Shown: positions 1-10,242, counted from the first letter of the stretch. The stretch: 64,000 nt of DNA from Streptomyces coffeae (GCF_016741875.1 NZ_JAERRF010000010.1:1-64000); one strand, 5' to 3'. Numbers and translations: made by a program. The notes: a model not told the origin generated them from the letters alone.

Positions 1-60
1 GCCGGCACCTGCCCCGCCTGTCAACAAACCGTGCCATGGCAGCCCTACGACACCACCTAA
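1..60 (+). CDS. C-terminal end of an unrecognised protein
   Basis: Frame 1 is open from the window edge and ends at a TAA at 58-60, giving 19 residues that finish in PYDTT. The tail contains a CPAC pair and further polar residues, which could be half of a zinc-binding knuckle. Nothing more of the protein is visible and I do not recognise it. The reading could also be chance; its only support is that it stops just before a mobile element. Seen: the open frame and the CxxC. Inferred: that it is a gene end. Confidence 0.3.
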   Translation, partial: AGTCPACQQTVPWQPYDTT

Positions 61-70
61 CAAAGCACTA

Positions 71-239
71 CTAGGCCCTGTCCAGCGGATCTTCGCGGGC
101 CCGCGACGCCTGGCACCGCACCTCGCCGCGTTGTCGGAGTCGCCCGAGTACGCCCAGTACGAGGACGACCCTCCGCCTTGCGATCCACCGCACCAGACGC
201 CGCGGGCTGATCCTCAAAGACCCACCGGACAGGGCCTAG
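71..239. mobile_element. MITE-like element with IS5-type CTAG flanks
   Basis: The tetranucleotide CTAG occurs at 71-74 and again at 236-239. Directly inside lie inverted ends, GCCCTGTCC at 75-83 and GGACAGGGC at 227-235. The match continues imperfectly inward to about 20 bp, 16 of 20 identical. The interior of about 160 bp has no convincing transposase reading frame, so this looks like a non-autonomous element mobilised by an IS5-subgroup transposase. Such transposases duplicate YTAR targets such as CTAG (established knowledge). The parent insertion sequence is not in the window. Confidence 0.62.
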
Positions 240-349
240 TTGTAGGGTGCATGCTAACCGCCTCGTCCGACGGAGACCACCTCCATGAGCGCCGCCGCAC
301 CTTGCCCCCGTTGGCCCGCTCCCCGCCCGGCGGCGGTGCCGTGGGCGGT

Positions 350-1261
350 GTGATCACGGGCTTCGGTGTCATCGCGAGCATCGTCGTCACCGGCTATGTG
401 CTCGGCCGCCGCGGCTCCCTGGGCGACCACGGCCGGGAGGTGCTCACCCGGCTGTCCTTCGATGTGGCGTCCCCCGCGCTGCTGTTCACCACACTCTCCC
501 GGGCCGACCTCTCCGTCGTGGTCTCCACTCCCCTGCTCGTCACGGCCCTGAGCACCTGTGTGGTCGCCGGGGTGTTCGTGGCCGTCGGCGCCGTACGCGG
601 GTGGAGCGTCGGGCACACCACGATCGGCGCGCTGTGCGCGAGCTATGTGAACGCGGGCAACCTCGGCATCCCCATCGCCATGTACGTCCTCGGCGACGCC
701 GGGGTGATCGCTCCCGTACTGCTCTTCCAGCAACTCGTCATGGCACCGGTCGCGCTCACCGTCATCGACCTCAGCCGCCCCGATGTCCGCCCCTCGGTCG
801 TGCGCCGGCTGACCACGCCGTTCCGCAACCCCATCGTCATCGGCTCGCTGTGCGGTGTCGCCGTGTCGGCCACCGGGTGGCGGATCCCGGGGCCGCTGCT
901 GGAACCGCTGTCCCTGCTGGGCGGGATGGCCGTGCCCGCCGTCCTGCTGGCCTTCGGCATCTCCCTGCCGGGCACCGCGCTGCCCGGCAAGGGCGCGGAG
1001 CGCGGGCCGGTGCTGCTGTCGGTGGCGCTGAAGTCCTTCGCCCAGCCGGTGGTGGCGTGGGCCATCGCGGCCGGAGTGTTCGGGCTCGGCGGGCCCGCGC
1101 TCTTCGCGGCCGTCGTCACCTCCGCGCTTCCGTCGGCGCAGAATCTCTTCACCTATGCCACGCGCTACCAGACGGGCACCGTGCTGGCCCGTGAGTCGAT
1201 CCTGCTGTCCACGCTCCTCGCGGCGCCCGTCCTGATGACGGTGGCGGCCCTGCTGGGGTGA
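350..1261 (+). CDS. AEC (auxin efflux carrier) family transporter
   Basis: A 303-residue polytopic membrane protein of the AEC/MdcF family, secondary carriers thought to export small organic anions. The N-terminus (ITGFGVIASIVVTGYVLGRR) is the usual first helix of the family, followed by hydrophobic segments in a 5+5 pattern and the conserved region YVNAGNLGIPIAMYVLG in the middle. The same frame is open back to 131, but the added residues are charged, are partly MITE sequence, and are not part of the family. GTG 350 gives the usual length; GTG 341 is an alternative, and neither has a strong ribosome site. It stands alone, and the substrate cannot be told. Confidence 0.82.
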   Translation: MITGFGVIASIVVTGYVLGRRGSLGDHGREVLTRLSFDVASPALLFTTLSRADLSVVVSTPLLVTALSTCVVAGVFVAVGAVRGWSVGHTTIGALCASYVNAGNLGIPIAMYVLGDAGVIAPVLLFQQLVMAPVALTVIDLSRPDVRPSVVRRLTTPFRNPIVIGSLCGVAVSATGWRIPGPLLEPLSLLGGMAVPAVLLAFGISLPGTALPGKGAERGPVLLSVALKSFAQPVVAWAIAAGVFGLGGPALFAAVVTSALPSAQNLFTYATRYQTGTVLARESILLSTLLAAPVLMTVAALLG

Positions 1262-1513
1262 GACCGGGGCGCGTCCGCGCCGCCGCACGAGCCCGTGGCA
1301 ACTGCCCGCAAGCGCACGAACCATCGGTGGTGGTTTACCCCCAGGACACCAGGGCAGGCGGTATCTCGTGCTTCGGACCGGAGGCACGCGCCGCGGGAGC
1401 AGTGTGACTGCCATCCCGCAGGATGCGGCCCCTACCGGTCCTGCGCACGCTTCCGCGATGCGGGTCCCCTTCGGTCCCGGCAGCCCCGTCAGTCATCGCA
1501 GGAGGTGTGTTCC

Positions 1514-2344
1514 GTGACGACCGCAGCGCAGCAGAACATGGCTCGGCCCCGGCCCGTCCAGACCGTCCCCACGAAGCACTCGCACGACGACGCACCTGAC
1601 ACCAGTGCGGAATTCGATGAGATCGCCCGTCTGCCCGACGGGCCCGAGAAGGAGGCGCTGCGGCAGCGGGTCGTGGAGGCGTGGATGCCGATGGCCGAGC
1701 GGCTGGCCCGCCAGTACCGCAATCGCGGCGAGTCCCTGGAGGACCTCCAACAGGTGGCCGCGCTCGGTCTGGTGAAGGCCGTCAAGCGCTACGACCCCGA
1801 ACACGGCACGGCCTTCGCGGGGTTCGCGGTGCCCACCATCGTCGGGGAGATCAAGCGCCACTTCCGGGACCACCTGTGGGTCCTGCACGTCCCGCGCCGG
1901 GTCCAGGACCTGCGCAACCGGGTACGAGCCGCGCACCGCGAGCTCTCCCACTCCCTCGACGACCGCCCGCCGCGCACCGACGAGATAGCCGCGCGCACCG
2001 GCCTCACCGAGAAGGAGGTGCGCGCCGGGATGGAGGCCCTGGGCAGCTTCACCCCGCTGTCCCTGGACGCGCAGCTGACGGGCGCGGACGACGGCTACTC
2101 CCTGGTGGACACACTCGGCGCCCAGGAGCCCGCGTACGACCGGGTGGTGGACCGCGAGGCCGTACGCCCGGGGCTGACCCGGCTGCCCGACCGGGAGCGG
2201 CAGATCCTCTACATGCGGTTCTTCTGCGATATGACGCAGAGCCGGATCGCCGAGCAGCTGGGCATCTCCCAGATGCATGTCTCCCGGCTGCTCAACCGCA
2301 CCTGCTCAACCCTGCGCGACCAGGCGCTCGCCGAGACGGCCTAG
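1514..2344 (+). CDS. SigB/SigF-family RNA polymerase sigma factor
   Basis: A 276-residue group 3 sigma-70 factor. Region 2 is clear (LEDLQQVAALGLVKAVKRYDP then FAGFAVPTIVGEIKRHFRD), followed by region 3 and a region 4 helix-turn-helix (ILYMRFFCDMTQSRIAEQLG, ISQMHVSRLL). These match the Streptomyces SigB/F/G/H group, which handles osmotic stress, sporulation and general stress. GTG 1514 is preceded by GGAGG at 1501-1505 with 8-base spacing, so the frame upstream to 1295 is untranslated leader. No anti-sigma or anti-anti-sigma gene adjoins it, so it is an orphan member, and its regulator cannot be named from context. Confidence 0.9.
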   Translation: MTTAAQQNMARPRPVQTVPTKHSHDDAPDTSAEFDEIARLPDGPEKEALRQRVVEAWMPMAERLARQYRNRGESLEDLQQVAALGLVKAVKRYDPEHGTAFAGFAVPTIVGEIKRHFRDHLWVLHVPRRVQDLRNRVRAAHRELSHSLDDRPPRTDEIAARTGLTEKEVRAGMEALGSFTPLSLDAQLTGADDGYSLVDTLGAQEPAYDRVVDREAVRPGLTRLPDRERQILYMRFFCDMTQSRIAEQLGISQMHVSRLLNRTCSTLRDQALAETA

Positions 2345-2363
2345 CACCGGGGACACAGAGCCG

Positions 2364-2744
2364 TCAGAGCGGGTTGAGGCGGGCCTTGAGCAGGCAGAAC
2401 TCATTGCCCTCGGGGTCGGCGAGAACGTACCAGGGCTCCTCGCCGGTCTGGCCGATGTCGGCCGGGCGTGCCCCGAGCTTCAGGAGGCGTTCGAGCTCGG
2501 CGTCCTGATCGCGGTCGGTGGCGTTGACATCGATGTGCAGCCGGGACTTCCCCGGCTCCGGCTCGTCCCTGCGGCTGAGGATGATCGTCGGCTGTGGGCC
2601 GCCGAACCCTTCGCGCGGCCCGATCTCGAAGCAGTCGTCCCCTTCGCGATCGAGCACGACGAAGTCCAGGACCTCGCACCAGAACCGCGCCAGCACCTCG
2701 GGTTCGCGGCAACCGAGCACAAGCTCACTGATACGACATGCCAT
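2364..2744 (-). CDS. VOC-family (glyoxalase/bleomycin-resistance-like) protein
   Basis: A 126-residue single-module vicinal-oxygen-chelate protein. It begins ISELVLGCREPEVLARFWCE and ends GEEPWYVLADPEGNEFCLL, the usual first strand-helix and last strand of the fold. The central text includes RLHIDVNATDRDQDAELERL. Such proteins in Streptomyces are glyoxalase-like enzymes or small-molecule binders; the substrate is unknown. It is convergent with the sigma gene, 19 bp apart. No ribosome site precedes the ATG, but a TANNNT hexamer ends six bases before it, so the message is probably leaderless. Confidence 0.85.
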   Translation of the reverse strand: MACRISELVLGCREPEVLARFWCEVLDFVVLDREGDDCFEIGPREGFGGPQPTIILSRRDEPEPGKSRLHIDVNATDRDQDAELERLLKLGARPADIGQTGEEPWYVLADPEGNEFCLLKARLNPL

Positions 2745-2750
2745 GGACGA

Positions 2751-2756
2751 AACCTA
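2751..2756 (-). promoter_or_regulatory. -10 element of a leaderless message for the VOC gene
   Basis: On the minus strand TAGGTT ends six bases before the ATG at 2744, which puts the transcription start at or next to the start codon. No Shine-Dalgarno is present and no good -35 is visible. This is inference from spacing. Confidence 0.45.
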
Positions 2757-2869
2757 CTCTCAGCCGTGGGAACTGCCGGGGCGGCCGCGCGCGGAGCTCT
2801 TGGGCTCCCCGCAGTGGGAACACGCTCGAGACCGTACCGGGCGAGGCGAGCAGGTGCGAAGGGTTTTGG

Positions 2870-2908
2870 GGTCCTCGCCTCGCCCGGCCGGGCCGCCGGG
2901 CGAGGACC
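2870..2908 (-). terminator. Strong GC hairpin downstream of the GH15 operon
   Basis: GGTCCTCGCC at 2870-2879 pairs perfectly with GGCGAGGACC at 2899-2908. The 19-base loop itself holds the palindrome GCCCGGCCGGGC (2882-2893). It lies beyond the stop of the minus-strand gene at 2991, where a terminator is expected. No U-tract follows, which is common for actinobacterial terminators. Confidence 0.45.
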
Positions 2909-2990
2909 GCAGGCCACGCAGTGGGGCAGCTGACGTCGGATGCGCCCTGGCCAGGCGTCGGGAGCAGGGCGGCCCCTTTGACGACGGGCC

Positions 2991-3497
2991 CTAGTGGGTC
3001 AGCGTCGCCTTGGCGGTCACGATGACCAGGCCGAGCAGCAGATTGCCCGCCCCGGCCACCAGCGTCAGCCGCAGGGAGGCCCCGGCGCGCCGTACGGCCA
3101 CGCTCGCCCAGCCGACCTGTTCGGCCACCGCGACACCGAGCGCCAGCCAGGACGTCCCCTCCAGGCCCAGACCCAGCAGCGGGCTGATGGCCACGGCGAC
3201 GGCGGGTGGTACGGCGGCCTGCACGATGGGCCACTCATGGAGGGCGACCCGGCGCACCTCCCGCCCGTTCAGCGGCCGTTCGCCCAGCCGCTCCCCCGCG
3301 AGCCGGGCGTAGACATGCGCCGCCCAGAACACCAGCCCGGTGATGAGCAGCAGCGCGACCAGCTGGACCCGGGGATAGGGAGCGGGGGTTCCGGTCCCGG
3401 CCACCACGGAGGCGGCCAGCAGCGAACCGTAGACCGCGCCGGAGTAGTCGCGGAAGCGCGCGGACGCGGTGCGGACGTGCTGGGCCGCGGTGTTCAT
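2991..3497 (-). CDS. Small four-helix membrane protein coupled to GH15
   Basis: A 168-residue protein with four probable membrane segments: VQLVALLLITGLVFWAAHVY, then a stretch around AVPPAVAVAISPLLGLGL, then one around LALGVAVAEQVGWASVAV, and a C-terminal one around GNLLLGLVIVTAKA. The N-terminus is polar. ATG 3497 overlaps the TGA of the upstream GH15 gene (ATGA), so the two are translationally coupled and probably act together. I recognise no named family beyond 'integral membrane protein', and a partner role for the glycosidase is only a guess from the coupling. The frame extends upstream inside GH15 but is not coding there. Confidence 0.7.
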   Translation of the reverse strand: MNTAAQHVRTASARFRDYSGAVYGSLLAASVVAGTGTPAPYPRVQLVALLLITGLVFWAAHVYARLAGERLGERPLNGREVRRVALHEWPIVQAAVPPAVAVAISPLLGLGLEGTSWLALGVAVAEQVGWASVAVRRAGASLRLTLVAGAGNLLLGLVIVTAKATLTH

Positions 3498-5365
3498 GCG
3501 GTGCTCAGGCCCAGGACGGGTCCCACCCATCCGGAGCCGTGGTCGAGCTGGTAGTCGAGGTTGACGGCGGCGTTGACCAGAGCCAGATGGCTGAACGCCT
3601 GGGGGAAGTTGCCCAGTTGCTCGCCGGTGAGCCCGATCTCCTCGGAGAACAGGCCCAGGTGGTTGGCGTAGGTGAGCATCTTCTCGAACGTCAGCCGGGC
3701 GTACTCCAGCCGTCCGGAGCGGGCGAGCGCGTCCACGTACCAGAAGGTGCACATGGAGAAGGTGCCCTCCGAGCCCTTCAGCCCGTCGGGTGAGGCGGCG
3801 GGGTCGTACCGGTAGACGAGGCTGTCGGACACCAGCTCCTGGTCCATCGCGTCGAGGGTGGACAGCCACATGGGATCGCGGGGTTCGACGAAGCCGATGA
3901 GCGGCATCAGCAGCAGCGACGCGTCGAGCACGGGCGAGCCGTAGTGCTGGACGAACGCCTTGCGATCCCGGCTCCAGCCGCGGTCCATGACCTGCTGGTA
4001 GACGGAGTCCCGGGTGATCCGCCACAGGCTCTGGTGGCTGGGGCGGCCGCGGCTCTCGGCGAGCCGCACGGCGCGGTCCAGGGCGACCCAGGACATCATG
4101 CGGCCGTAGGTGAAGTCCTGACGGCCGCCGCGGGTCTCCCAGATGCCTTCCTCGGAGCGGTCCCAGTGGTCGCAGAGCCAGTCGACGACCCGGGACATCT
4201 CGGACCAGCCGCGGTGGCCGATGGTGATCCCGTGGGTGTCGGCGTGGAAGAGCGAGTCCATCATCTCGCCGTAGATGTCCAGTTGGAGCTGGTCGGCGGC
4301 GCCGTTGCCGATCCGGACCGGGGCGGAGCCGCGGTAGCCCTCGAAGTGGTCGAGGGTCTCCTCCACGAGGTCGGAGCTGCCGTGCACCCGGTACATGATC
4401 TTCAACGGTCCCGAACCGTCGCCCGCCTGCTCCACCACGCGGTCGCGCAGCCAGGTGGCGAACGCCTCGGCCTCGGCGGTGAAGCCCAGCCCGAGCAGGG
4501 CGTAGACGGAGAACGAGGCGTCCCTGATCCAGGTGTAGCGGTAGTCCCAGTTGCGCTCCCCGCCGATCTGTTCGGGGAGCGCCGCGGTCGGGGCGGCCAC
4601 CAGGGCGCCGGTGGGGGCGTAGGTCATCAGCTTGAGGGTGATGGCGGACCGGGCCACCGTCTCCCGCCAGCGTCCGGTGTAGCGCGAGCCGCGGGTCCAG
4701 CGGCGCCAGAAGCGGGTGGTGGTGTCCAGCATCCGCAGGATCTCCTCCTCGGGCACTCGCCGGGGGGCGACCGCGTGGCCCGCCTCCGCGGTGTCCAGGA
4801 CGACACCCGCGGCCTGTCCCGCGGCCAGGTCGAGGGTGGAGCGGATGCCCCCCTCGGTGGCGTGGATCTCGGCGTGCTCGCTGATCCGCTCACCGGCGGG
4901 GTGCAGAGTGATGTCGACCGTGTCGCCGTGGAAGACGGCTCCTTCGTCGTGGATCTCCAGGCGGTGGCGCTCACGTCCGTAGCCCGGCCGGGGACGGCAG
5001 TCCAGGTCGAACCGCATCCGGCCGCGCACCACACGGATCAGCCGGACCAGCCGGTGGCGGTCGGTGGCGGGGCCCGGGGTCACCGGCATGAAGTCGTACA
5101 CCTCGCCGACCCCGTCCGGGGTCATGAACCGGGTGATGAGAATGGCGGTGTCCGGGAGGTAGAGCTGTTTGGTGATGTAGTCCGCACGTCCGGGGCTGAC
5201 CCGGAAGTGTCCACCGCGCCGCTGGTCGAGCAGGGCGGCGAAGATGCTCGGAGAGTCGAACCGTGGACCGCAGAACCAGTCGATCGTGCCGTCGGTGGCC
5301 ACCAGCGCCGCGGTCTGGAGATCTCCGATGAGGCCGTGGTCACTGATGTTCGGATAGGTGTCCAT
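3494..5365 (-). CDS. Glycoside hydrolase family 15 protein (trehalase/glucoamylase-like)
   Basis: A 623-residue GH15 enzyme. The N-terminal beta-sandwich starts YPNISDHGLIGDLQTAALV and contains TIDWFCGPRFDSPSIFAALL, a signature of the actinobacterial GH15 group that includes trehalases. The (alpha/alpha)6 barrel carries NWDYRYTWIRDASFSVYALL, the EGIWETRGG region with the likely general acid, and GEQLGNFPQAFSHLALVNAA near the end. No signal peptide is present, so it acts inside the cell, probably on trehalose or a short alpha-glucan. ATG 5365 has GGAGGA about 7 bases upstream; the frame continues 17 codons further without support. It is first in a two-gene operon with the membrane protein. Confidence 0.9.
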   Translation of the reverse strand: MDTYPNISDHGLIGDLQTAALVATDGTIDWFCGPRFDSPSIFAALLDQRRGGHFRVSPGRADYITKQLYLPDTAILITRFMTPDGVGEVYDFMPVTPGPATDRHRLVRLIRVVRGRMRFDLDCRPRPGYGRERHRLEIHDEGAVFHGDTVDITLHPAGERISEHAEIHATEGGIRSTLDLAAGQAAGVVLDTAEAGHAVAPRRVPEEEILRMLDTTTRFWRRWTRGSRYTGRWRETVARSAITLKLMTYAPTGALVAAPTAALPEQIGGERNWDYRYTWIRDASFSVYALLGLGFTAEAEAFATWLRDRVVEQAGDGSGPLKIMYRVHGSSDLVEETLDHFEGYRGSAPVRIGNGAADQLQLDIYGEMMDSLFHADTHGITIGHRGWSEMSRVVDWLCDHWDRSEEGIWETRGGRQDFTYGRMMSWVALDRAVRLAESRGRPSHQSLWRITRDSVYQQVMDRGWSRDRKAFVQHYGSPVLDASLLLMPLIGFVEPRDPMWLSTLDAMDQELVSDSLVYRYDPAASPDGLKGSEGTFSMCTFWYVDALARSGRLEYARLTFEKMLTYANHLGLFSEEIGLTGEQLGNFPQAFSHLALVNAAVNLDYQLDHGSGWVGPVLGLSTA

Positions 5366-5590
5366 CGTGGGGTCCTCCCACCGGATTCGCCCTCCTGAGC
5401 TCAGCTCACGCACCATCGTCGCACCGCGTGCCCGGTCCCGCGCGCCGACCGGCGCTCACCACGCGTTGCGCCGCTGGAACGATGTGCATCGGCCCAGTGG
5501 GTGACCGTGGCTCCGTCGGGAGTGACGACGCCGTCCGGGGCTGCGAGGGTCATTGCGCCTACCGGGACGTCACCGCGAAGGAGAGCGCCA

Positions 5591-6430
5591 GTGAACGCCA
5601 GTGCCGACCAGCTCCGTCCGCTCCCGCTGCCACCGCTGCTCACCGGCCAGAAGGCCCTGGTGACCGGCGCCAACTCGGGGATCGGCAAGGCCACGGCGCT
5701 CGCCCTGGGCCGCGCGGGCGCCGATGTGGTCGTCAACTACGTCTCCGACCGCCCCTCGGCCGAGGCCGTGGTCAAGGAGATCGAGGGCCACGGGGTGCGG
5801 GCCTACGCCCACCAGGCGGATGTGTCCCAGGAGGACCAGGTGGTCGACATGGTCAAGACCATGGTCGACCAGTTCGGCACCATCGACATCCTGGTGCCGA
5901 ACGCCGGGCTCCAGCGGGACGCCGCGACGGTGGAGATGACGCTGGCGGAGTGGCGACAGGTCCTGGAGGTCAATCTCACCGGTCAGTTCCTCTGCGCCCG
6001 GGAGGCGATCAAGGAGTTTGTGCGGCGCGGGGTGGTGCCGGAGGTGTCACGCGCGGCCGGGAAGATCGTCTGTATGAGCTCGGTCCACCAGATCATCCCG
6101 TGGGCCGGACATGTGAACTACGCGGCGTCGAAGGGGGGTGTGTCGATGATGATGCAGACCCTGGCCCAGGAGCTCGCCCCGCAGCGGATCCGGGTGAACG
6201 CGGTGGCGCCCGGCGCCATCAAGACGCCCATCAACCGCGACGCGTGGGAGACCCCGGAGGCGCTGACCGAGCTCCTGACCCTCATCCCCTACGGACGGAT
6301 CGGCGTCCCGGACGACATCGCCAACGCGGTGGTGATGCTCGCCTCGGACCTGTGCGACTACGTCGTGGGCACCACCCTCTACGTGGACGGCGGGATGACC
6401 CTCTTTCCCGGTTTCGCGACGGGCGGCTGA
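5591..6430 (+). CDS. SDR oxidoreductase, glucose 1-dehydrogenase-like
   Basis: A 279-residue classical short-chain dehydrogenase. The Rossmann motif TGANSGIG lies near residue 25, NAG in the middle, the SSVH strand precedes the active site, and the catalytic pair is YAASK (Y177, K181). The C-terminal VDGGMTLFPGF is typical of glucose 1-dehydrogenase-like members. GTG 5591 has AAGGAG at 5578-5583 with about 7-base spacing; the open frame back to 5501 lacks a site. It is convergent with gcl, 26 bp away. Substrate is unknown: SDR family labels predict it poorly. Confidence 0.85.
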   Translation: MNASADQLRPLPLPPLLTGQKALVTGANSGIGKATALALGRAGADVVVNYVSDRPSAEAVVKEIEGHGVRAYAHQADVSQEDQVVDMVKTMVDQFGTIDILVPNAGLQRDAATVEMTLAEWRQVLEVNLTGQFLCAREAIKEFVRRGVVPEVSRAAGKIVCMSSVHQIIPWAGHVNYAASKGGVSMMMQTLAQELAPQRIRVNAVAPGAIKTPINRDAWETPEALTELLTLIPYGRIGVPDDIANAVVMLASDLCDYVVGTTLYVDGGMTLFPGFATGG

Positions 6431-6456
6431 CGGAACACCACCGCGCCGTGCCCGGT

Positions 6457-8235
<1,779 letters not shown>

Positions 8236-8280
8236 GAGGTTGCTCCTGGGGTCGGACCGGTTTCTCTGCCTATCGCCGCA

Positions 8281-8297
8281 ATTCCGTATCGCGGAAT
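8281..8297. promoter_or_regulatory. IclR/AllR-type operator in the gcl promoter
   Basis: ATTCCG at 8281-8286 and CGGAAT at 8292-8297 form a perfect inverted repeat with a 5-base spacer. TTCCG-N5-CGGAA is the type of site bound by IclR-family regulators in Streptomyces, including AllR, the allantoin-pathway repressor whose regulon includes gcl (established knowledge, from memory). The distance to gcl fits a repressor site. Confidence 0.6.
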
Positions 8298-8368
8298 ATT
8301 GATTTTGCTGAACGGAAAAGATGGTCCATGGGCAGAGGGAGCCCGTCAAGAGGCGCGTACCGGGTGGC

Positions 8369-9226
8369 TCAGCCCTCACGCCGGTAGAGGTCGGTCAGCA
8401 GCGCCACGGCGGCGGGGGCGGCCGGATGGGGGTCGTCCCGCCACCAGATGAGCCGCACCGGGATGGGCGCGGCGTCCCGCAGCGGCCGGAACACGATCCC
8501 GGGCCGCGGGTACTGGGTGACGGTGGACTCGGCTGTGATCCCGATGCAGCGGCCGGTCCCGATGACGGAGAGCCAGTCGTCGACGTCCTGGGTGTACTCC
8601 ATGGCCGGACGGCGGTCCGGCGGCCACAGGTCGGCGGTGGTGGTGCCGGTGCGCCGGTCGACGACCAGGGTGCGTTCACCGGTCTCGGCCAGCCGGATGG
8701 AACGGCGGCGCGCCCACGGGTCGTCGGCGGCCATCGTGCAGTAGCGCCGTTCGAGCCCGACCACCACACTCTCGATCCGCCGGTCCTCGGGCTCGGTGCG
8801 CACCACGGCGATGTCGCAGGCGCCCTCGGCCAGCCCGCCCGTCGCGGAGTTGGTGCGCACCAGGTGCAGTTCGACATCGGGGCGCGCGGTGGGCCAGCGG
8901 CGCTGGAACTCCAGGGTGTGGCGGCCCATGGCCGACCAGGCGTGGCCGATCCGCAGCCGGCTGTGCCCGGTGGCGGCCTCGCGCACCAGGTCGTCGGCCT
9001 CGGCCAGCAGCCGGCGGGCCCGGGAGAGCACCTGGGTGCCGGCCGCGGTGGGCACCACCTCCCGGCTGGTGCGGCGCAGCAGCCGTACGCCGAGCACGGC
9101 CTCGAGCGAGGCGAGGGTGCGGGAGACGGCGGCCTGGGAGACGCCCAGGTCGATGGCGGCGTCGGTGAAGCTGCCCGCGTCCACGATCGCGACGAGGCAG
9201 CGGAGCTGGCGCAGTTCGAGATGCAT
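8369..9226 (-). CDS. LysR-family transcriptional regulator
   Basis: A 285-residue LysR regulator. The N-terminal winged helix-turn-helix reads LRQLRCLVAIVDAGSFTDAA, then LGVSQAAVSRTLASLE, with LLRRTSREVVPTAAG closing the DNA-binding part. The rest is the periplasmic-binding-like effector domain. ATG 9226 begins MHLELRQLR, the usual start; the 11 extra upstream codons overlap the probable operator. It is divergent from the EamA transporter at 9295 and very likely controls it. The gene also ends just upstream of the gcl promoter, but nothing links it to gcl. Confidence 0.88.
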   Translation of the reverse strand: MHLELRQLRCLVAIVDAGSFTDAAIDLGVSQAAVSRTLASLEAVLGVRLLRRTSREVVPTAAGTQVLSRARRLLAEADDLVREAATGHSRLRIGHAWSAMGRHTLEFQRRWPTARPDVELHLVRTNSATGGLAEGACDIAVVRTEPEDRRIESVVVGLERRYCTMAADDPWARRRSIRLAETGERTLVVDRRTGTTTADLWPPDRRPAMEYTQDVDDWLSVIGTGRCIGITAESTVTQYPRPGIVFRPLRDAAPIPVRLIWWRDDPHPAAPAAVALLTDLYRREG

Positions 9227-9239
9227 AACCCCAGCGTAT
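9225..9239. promoter_or_regulatory. LysR box (T-N11-A) in the divergent LysR/EamA region
   Basis: ATA at 9225-9227 and TAT at 9237-9239 form ATA-N9-TAT, the classical T-N11-A dyad. It overlaps the start codon of the LysR gene and lies upstream of the EamA gene, the expected place for an autoregulating LysR site. Two ATGCAT hexamers (9221-9226 and 9254-9259) lie near it. Confidence 0.45.
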
Positions 9240-9294
9240 GGACAGCGCGTCTCATGCATTTTGGGAAAGGACGGCGCGGTCCCACGCTCGGCAC

Positions 9295-10242
9295 ATGCGG
9301 ACGATGACGCGCGGGCGACGAACGGTTCAGGCCGACACCCGGGCCGTTCCCGGGAACGGGGCCGAGGGAGCCGGGACGACGGGTTCCACCGGGGGCGGCG
9401 GGGGCCGCCGTCTCACGGGGCTCGCCATGATGTGCGGCAGCGGGCTGTCCAACCAGACCGGCGCCGCGATCGGCGCGCTGGCCTTCCCGGTGATCGGCCC
9501 GGCCGGGGTGGTGGCGGTACGGCAGTGGGTGGCGGCGGTGGTGCTGCTGGCCGTCGGACGGCCGCGCCTCCGGTCGTTCACCGCCCGGCAGTGGCGGCCG
9601 GTGCTGCTGCTGGCGGCGGTGTTCGCCACGATGAATCTGTCGCTGTACAGCGCGATCGACCGGGTGGGTCTGGGACTGGCGGTCACGCTGGAGTTCCTCG
9701 GCCCGCTGGCGGTGGCGCTGGCCGGTTCCCGCCGGGCGGTGGACCTGGGGTGTGCGCTGGTCGCCGCGGCCGGGGTGGTGGCCCTGACCCGGCCGCAGCC
9801 GTCCACGGACTACCTGGGTATCGGCCTCGGCCTGCTGGCTGCCGTGTGCTGGGCGTCCTACATCCTGCTGAACGGGACGATCGGGCGCAGACTGCCGGGA
9901 GCCGAGGGTTCGGCGGCCGCGGCCGGTCTTTCGGGACTGCTGTTCCTGCCCGTCGGCATCGTGGTCCTGCTCCGCCATCCGCCGACCGAACCGGCGCTGG
10001 CCTGCGCGGCCGTCGCGGGGGTGCTGTCCTCCGCCGTGCCGTTCCTCAGCGATGTGCAGGCTCTGCGGCGGGTGCCCGCGCGGTTCTTCGGGATCTTCAT
10101 GAGCGTCAACCCGGTGCTGGCCGCCGTGGTGGGACTGGTCGTGCTGGGCGAGTCGCTGACGTGGAGCTCCTGGGCGGCCATCGCCGCCGTCGTGGTCAGC
10201 AACGCGGTCAGCGTCCTGGCGTCGGGGCGCCGCGCCGGGTGA
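9295..10242 (+). CDS. EamA-family (DMT superfamily) exporter
   Basis: About 315 residues with ten predicted membrane helices in two EamA repeats, like RhtA/YdcZ-type amino acid or metabolite exporters. Landmarks are the loop ATMNLSLYSAIDRVGLGLAV ending the first repeat and FFGIFMSVNPVLAAVVGLVV plus LGESLT near the end, both standard for the family. The start is uncertain: ATG 9295 is chosen because ATG 9238 lies inside the LysR operator. The first 45 residues are polar and variable, and ATG 9427 is also possible. It is divergent from its likely LysR regulator. Substrate unknown. Confidence 0.83.
   Translation: MRTMTRGRRTVQADTRAVPGNGAEGAGTTGSTGGGGGRRLTGLAMMCGSGLSNQTGAAIGALAFPVIGPAGVVAVRQWVAAVVLLAVGRPRLRSFTARQWRPVLLLAAVFATMNLSLYSAIDRVGLGLAVTLEFLGPLAVALAGSRRAVDLGCALVAAAGVVALTRPQPSTDYLGIGLGLLAAVCWASYILLNGTIGRRLPGAEGSAAAAGLSGLLFLPVGIVVLLRHPPTEPALACAAVAGVLSSAVPFLSDVQALRRVPARFFGIFMSVNPVLAAVVGLVVLGESLTWSSWAAIAAVVVSNAVSVLASGRRAG

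Noticed and set aside
131..349. N-terminal extension of the AEC transporter frame
   Set aside because: The residues are charged, partly MITE-encoded, and the family begins at the hydrophobic helix after GTG 350.
1332..1364. SigB-type promoter (GTTT...GGGTAT) before the sigma gene
   Set aside because: The spacing is over 20 bases and the -10 is CGGTAT, too far from the consensus.
3944..5398. 484-residue plus-strand ORF
   Set aside because: Antisense to GH15, low complexity, no motifs.
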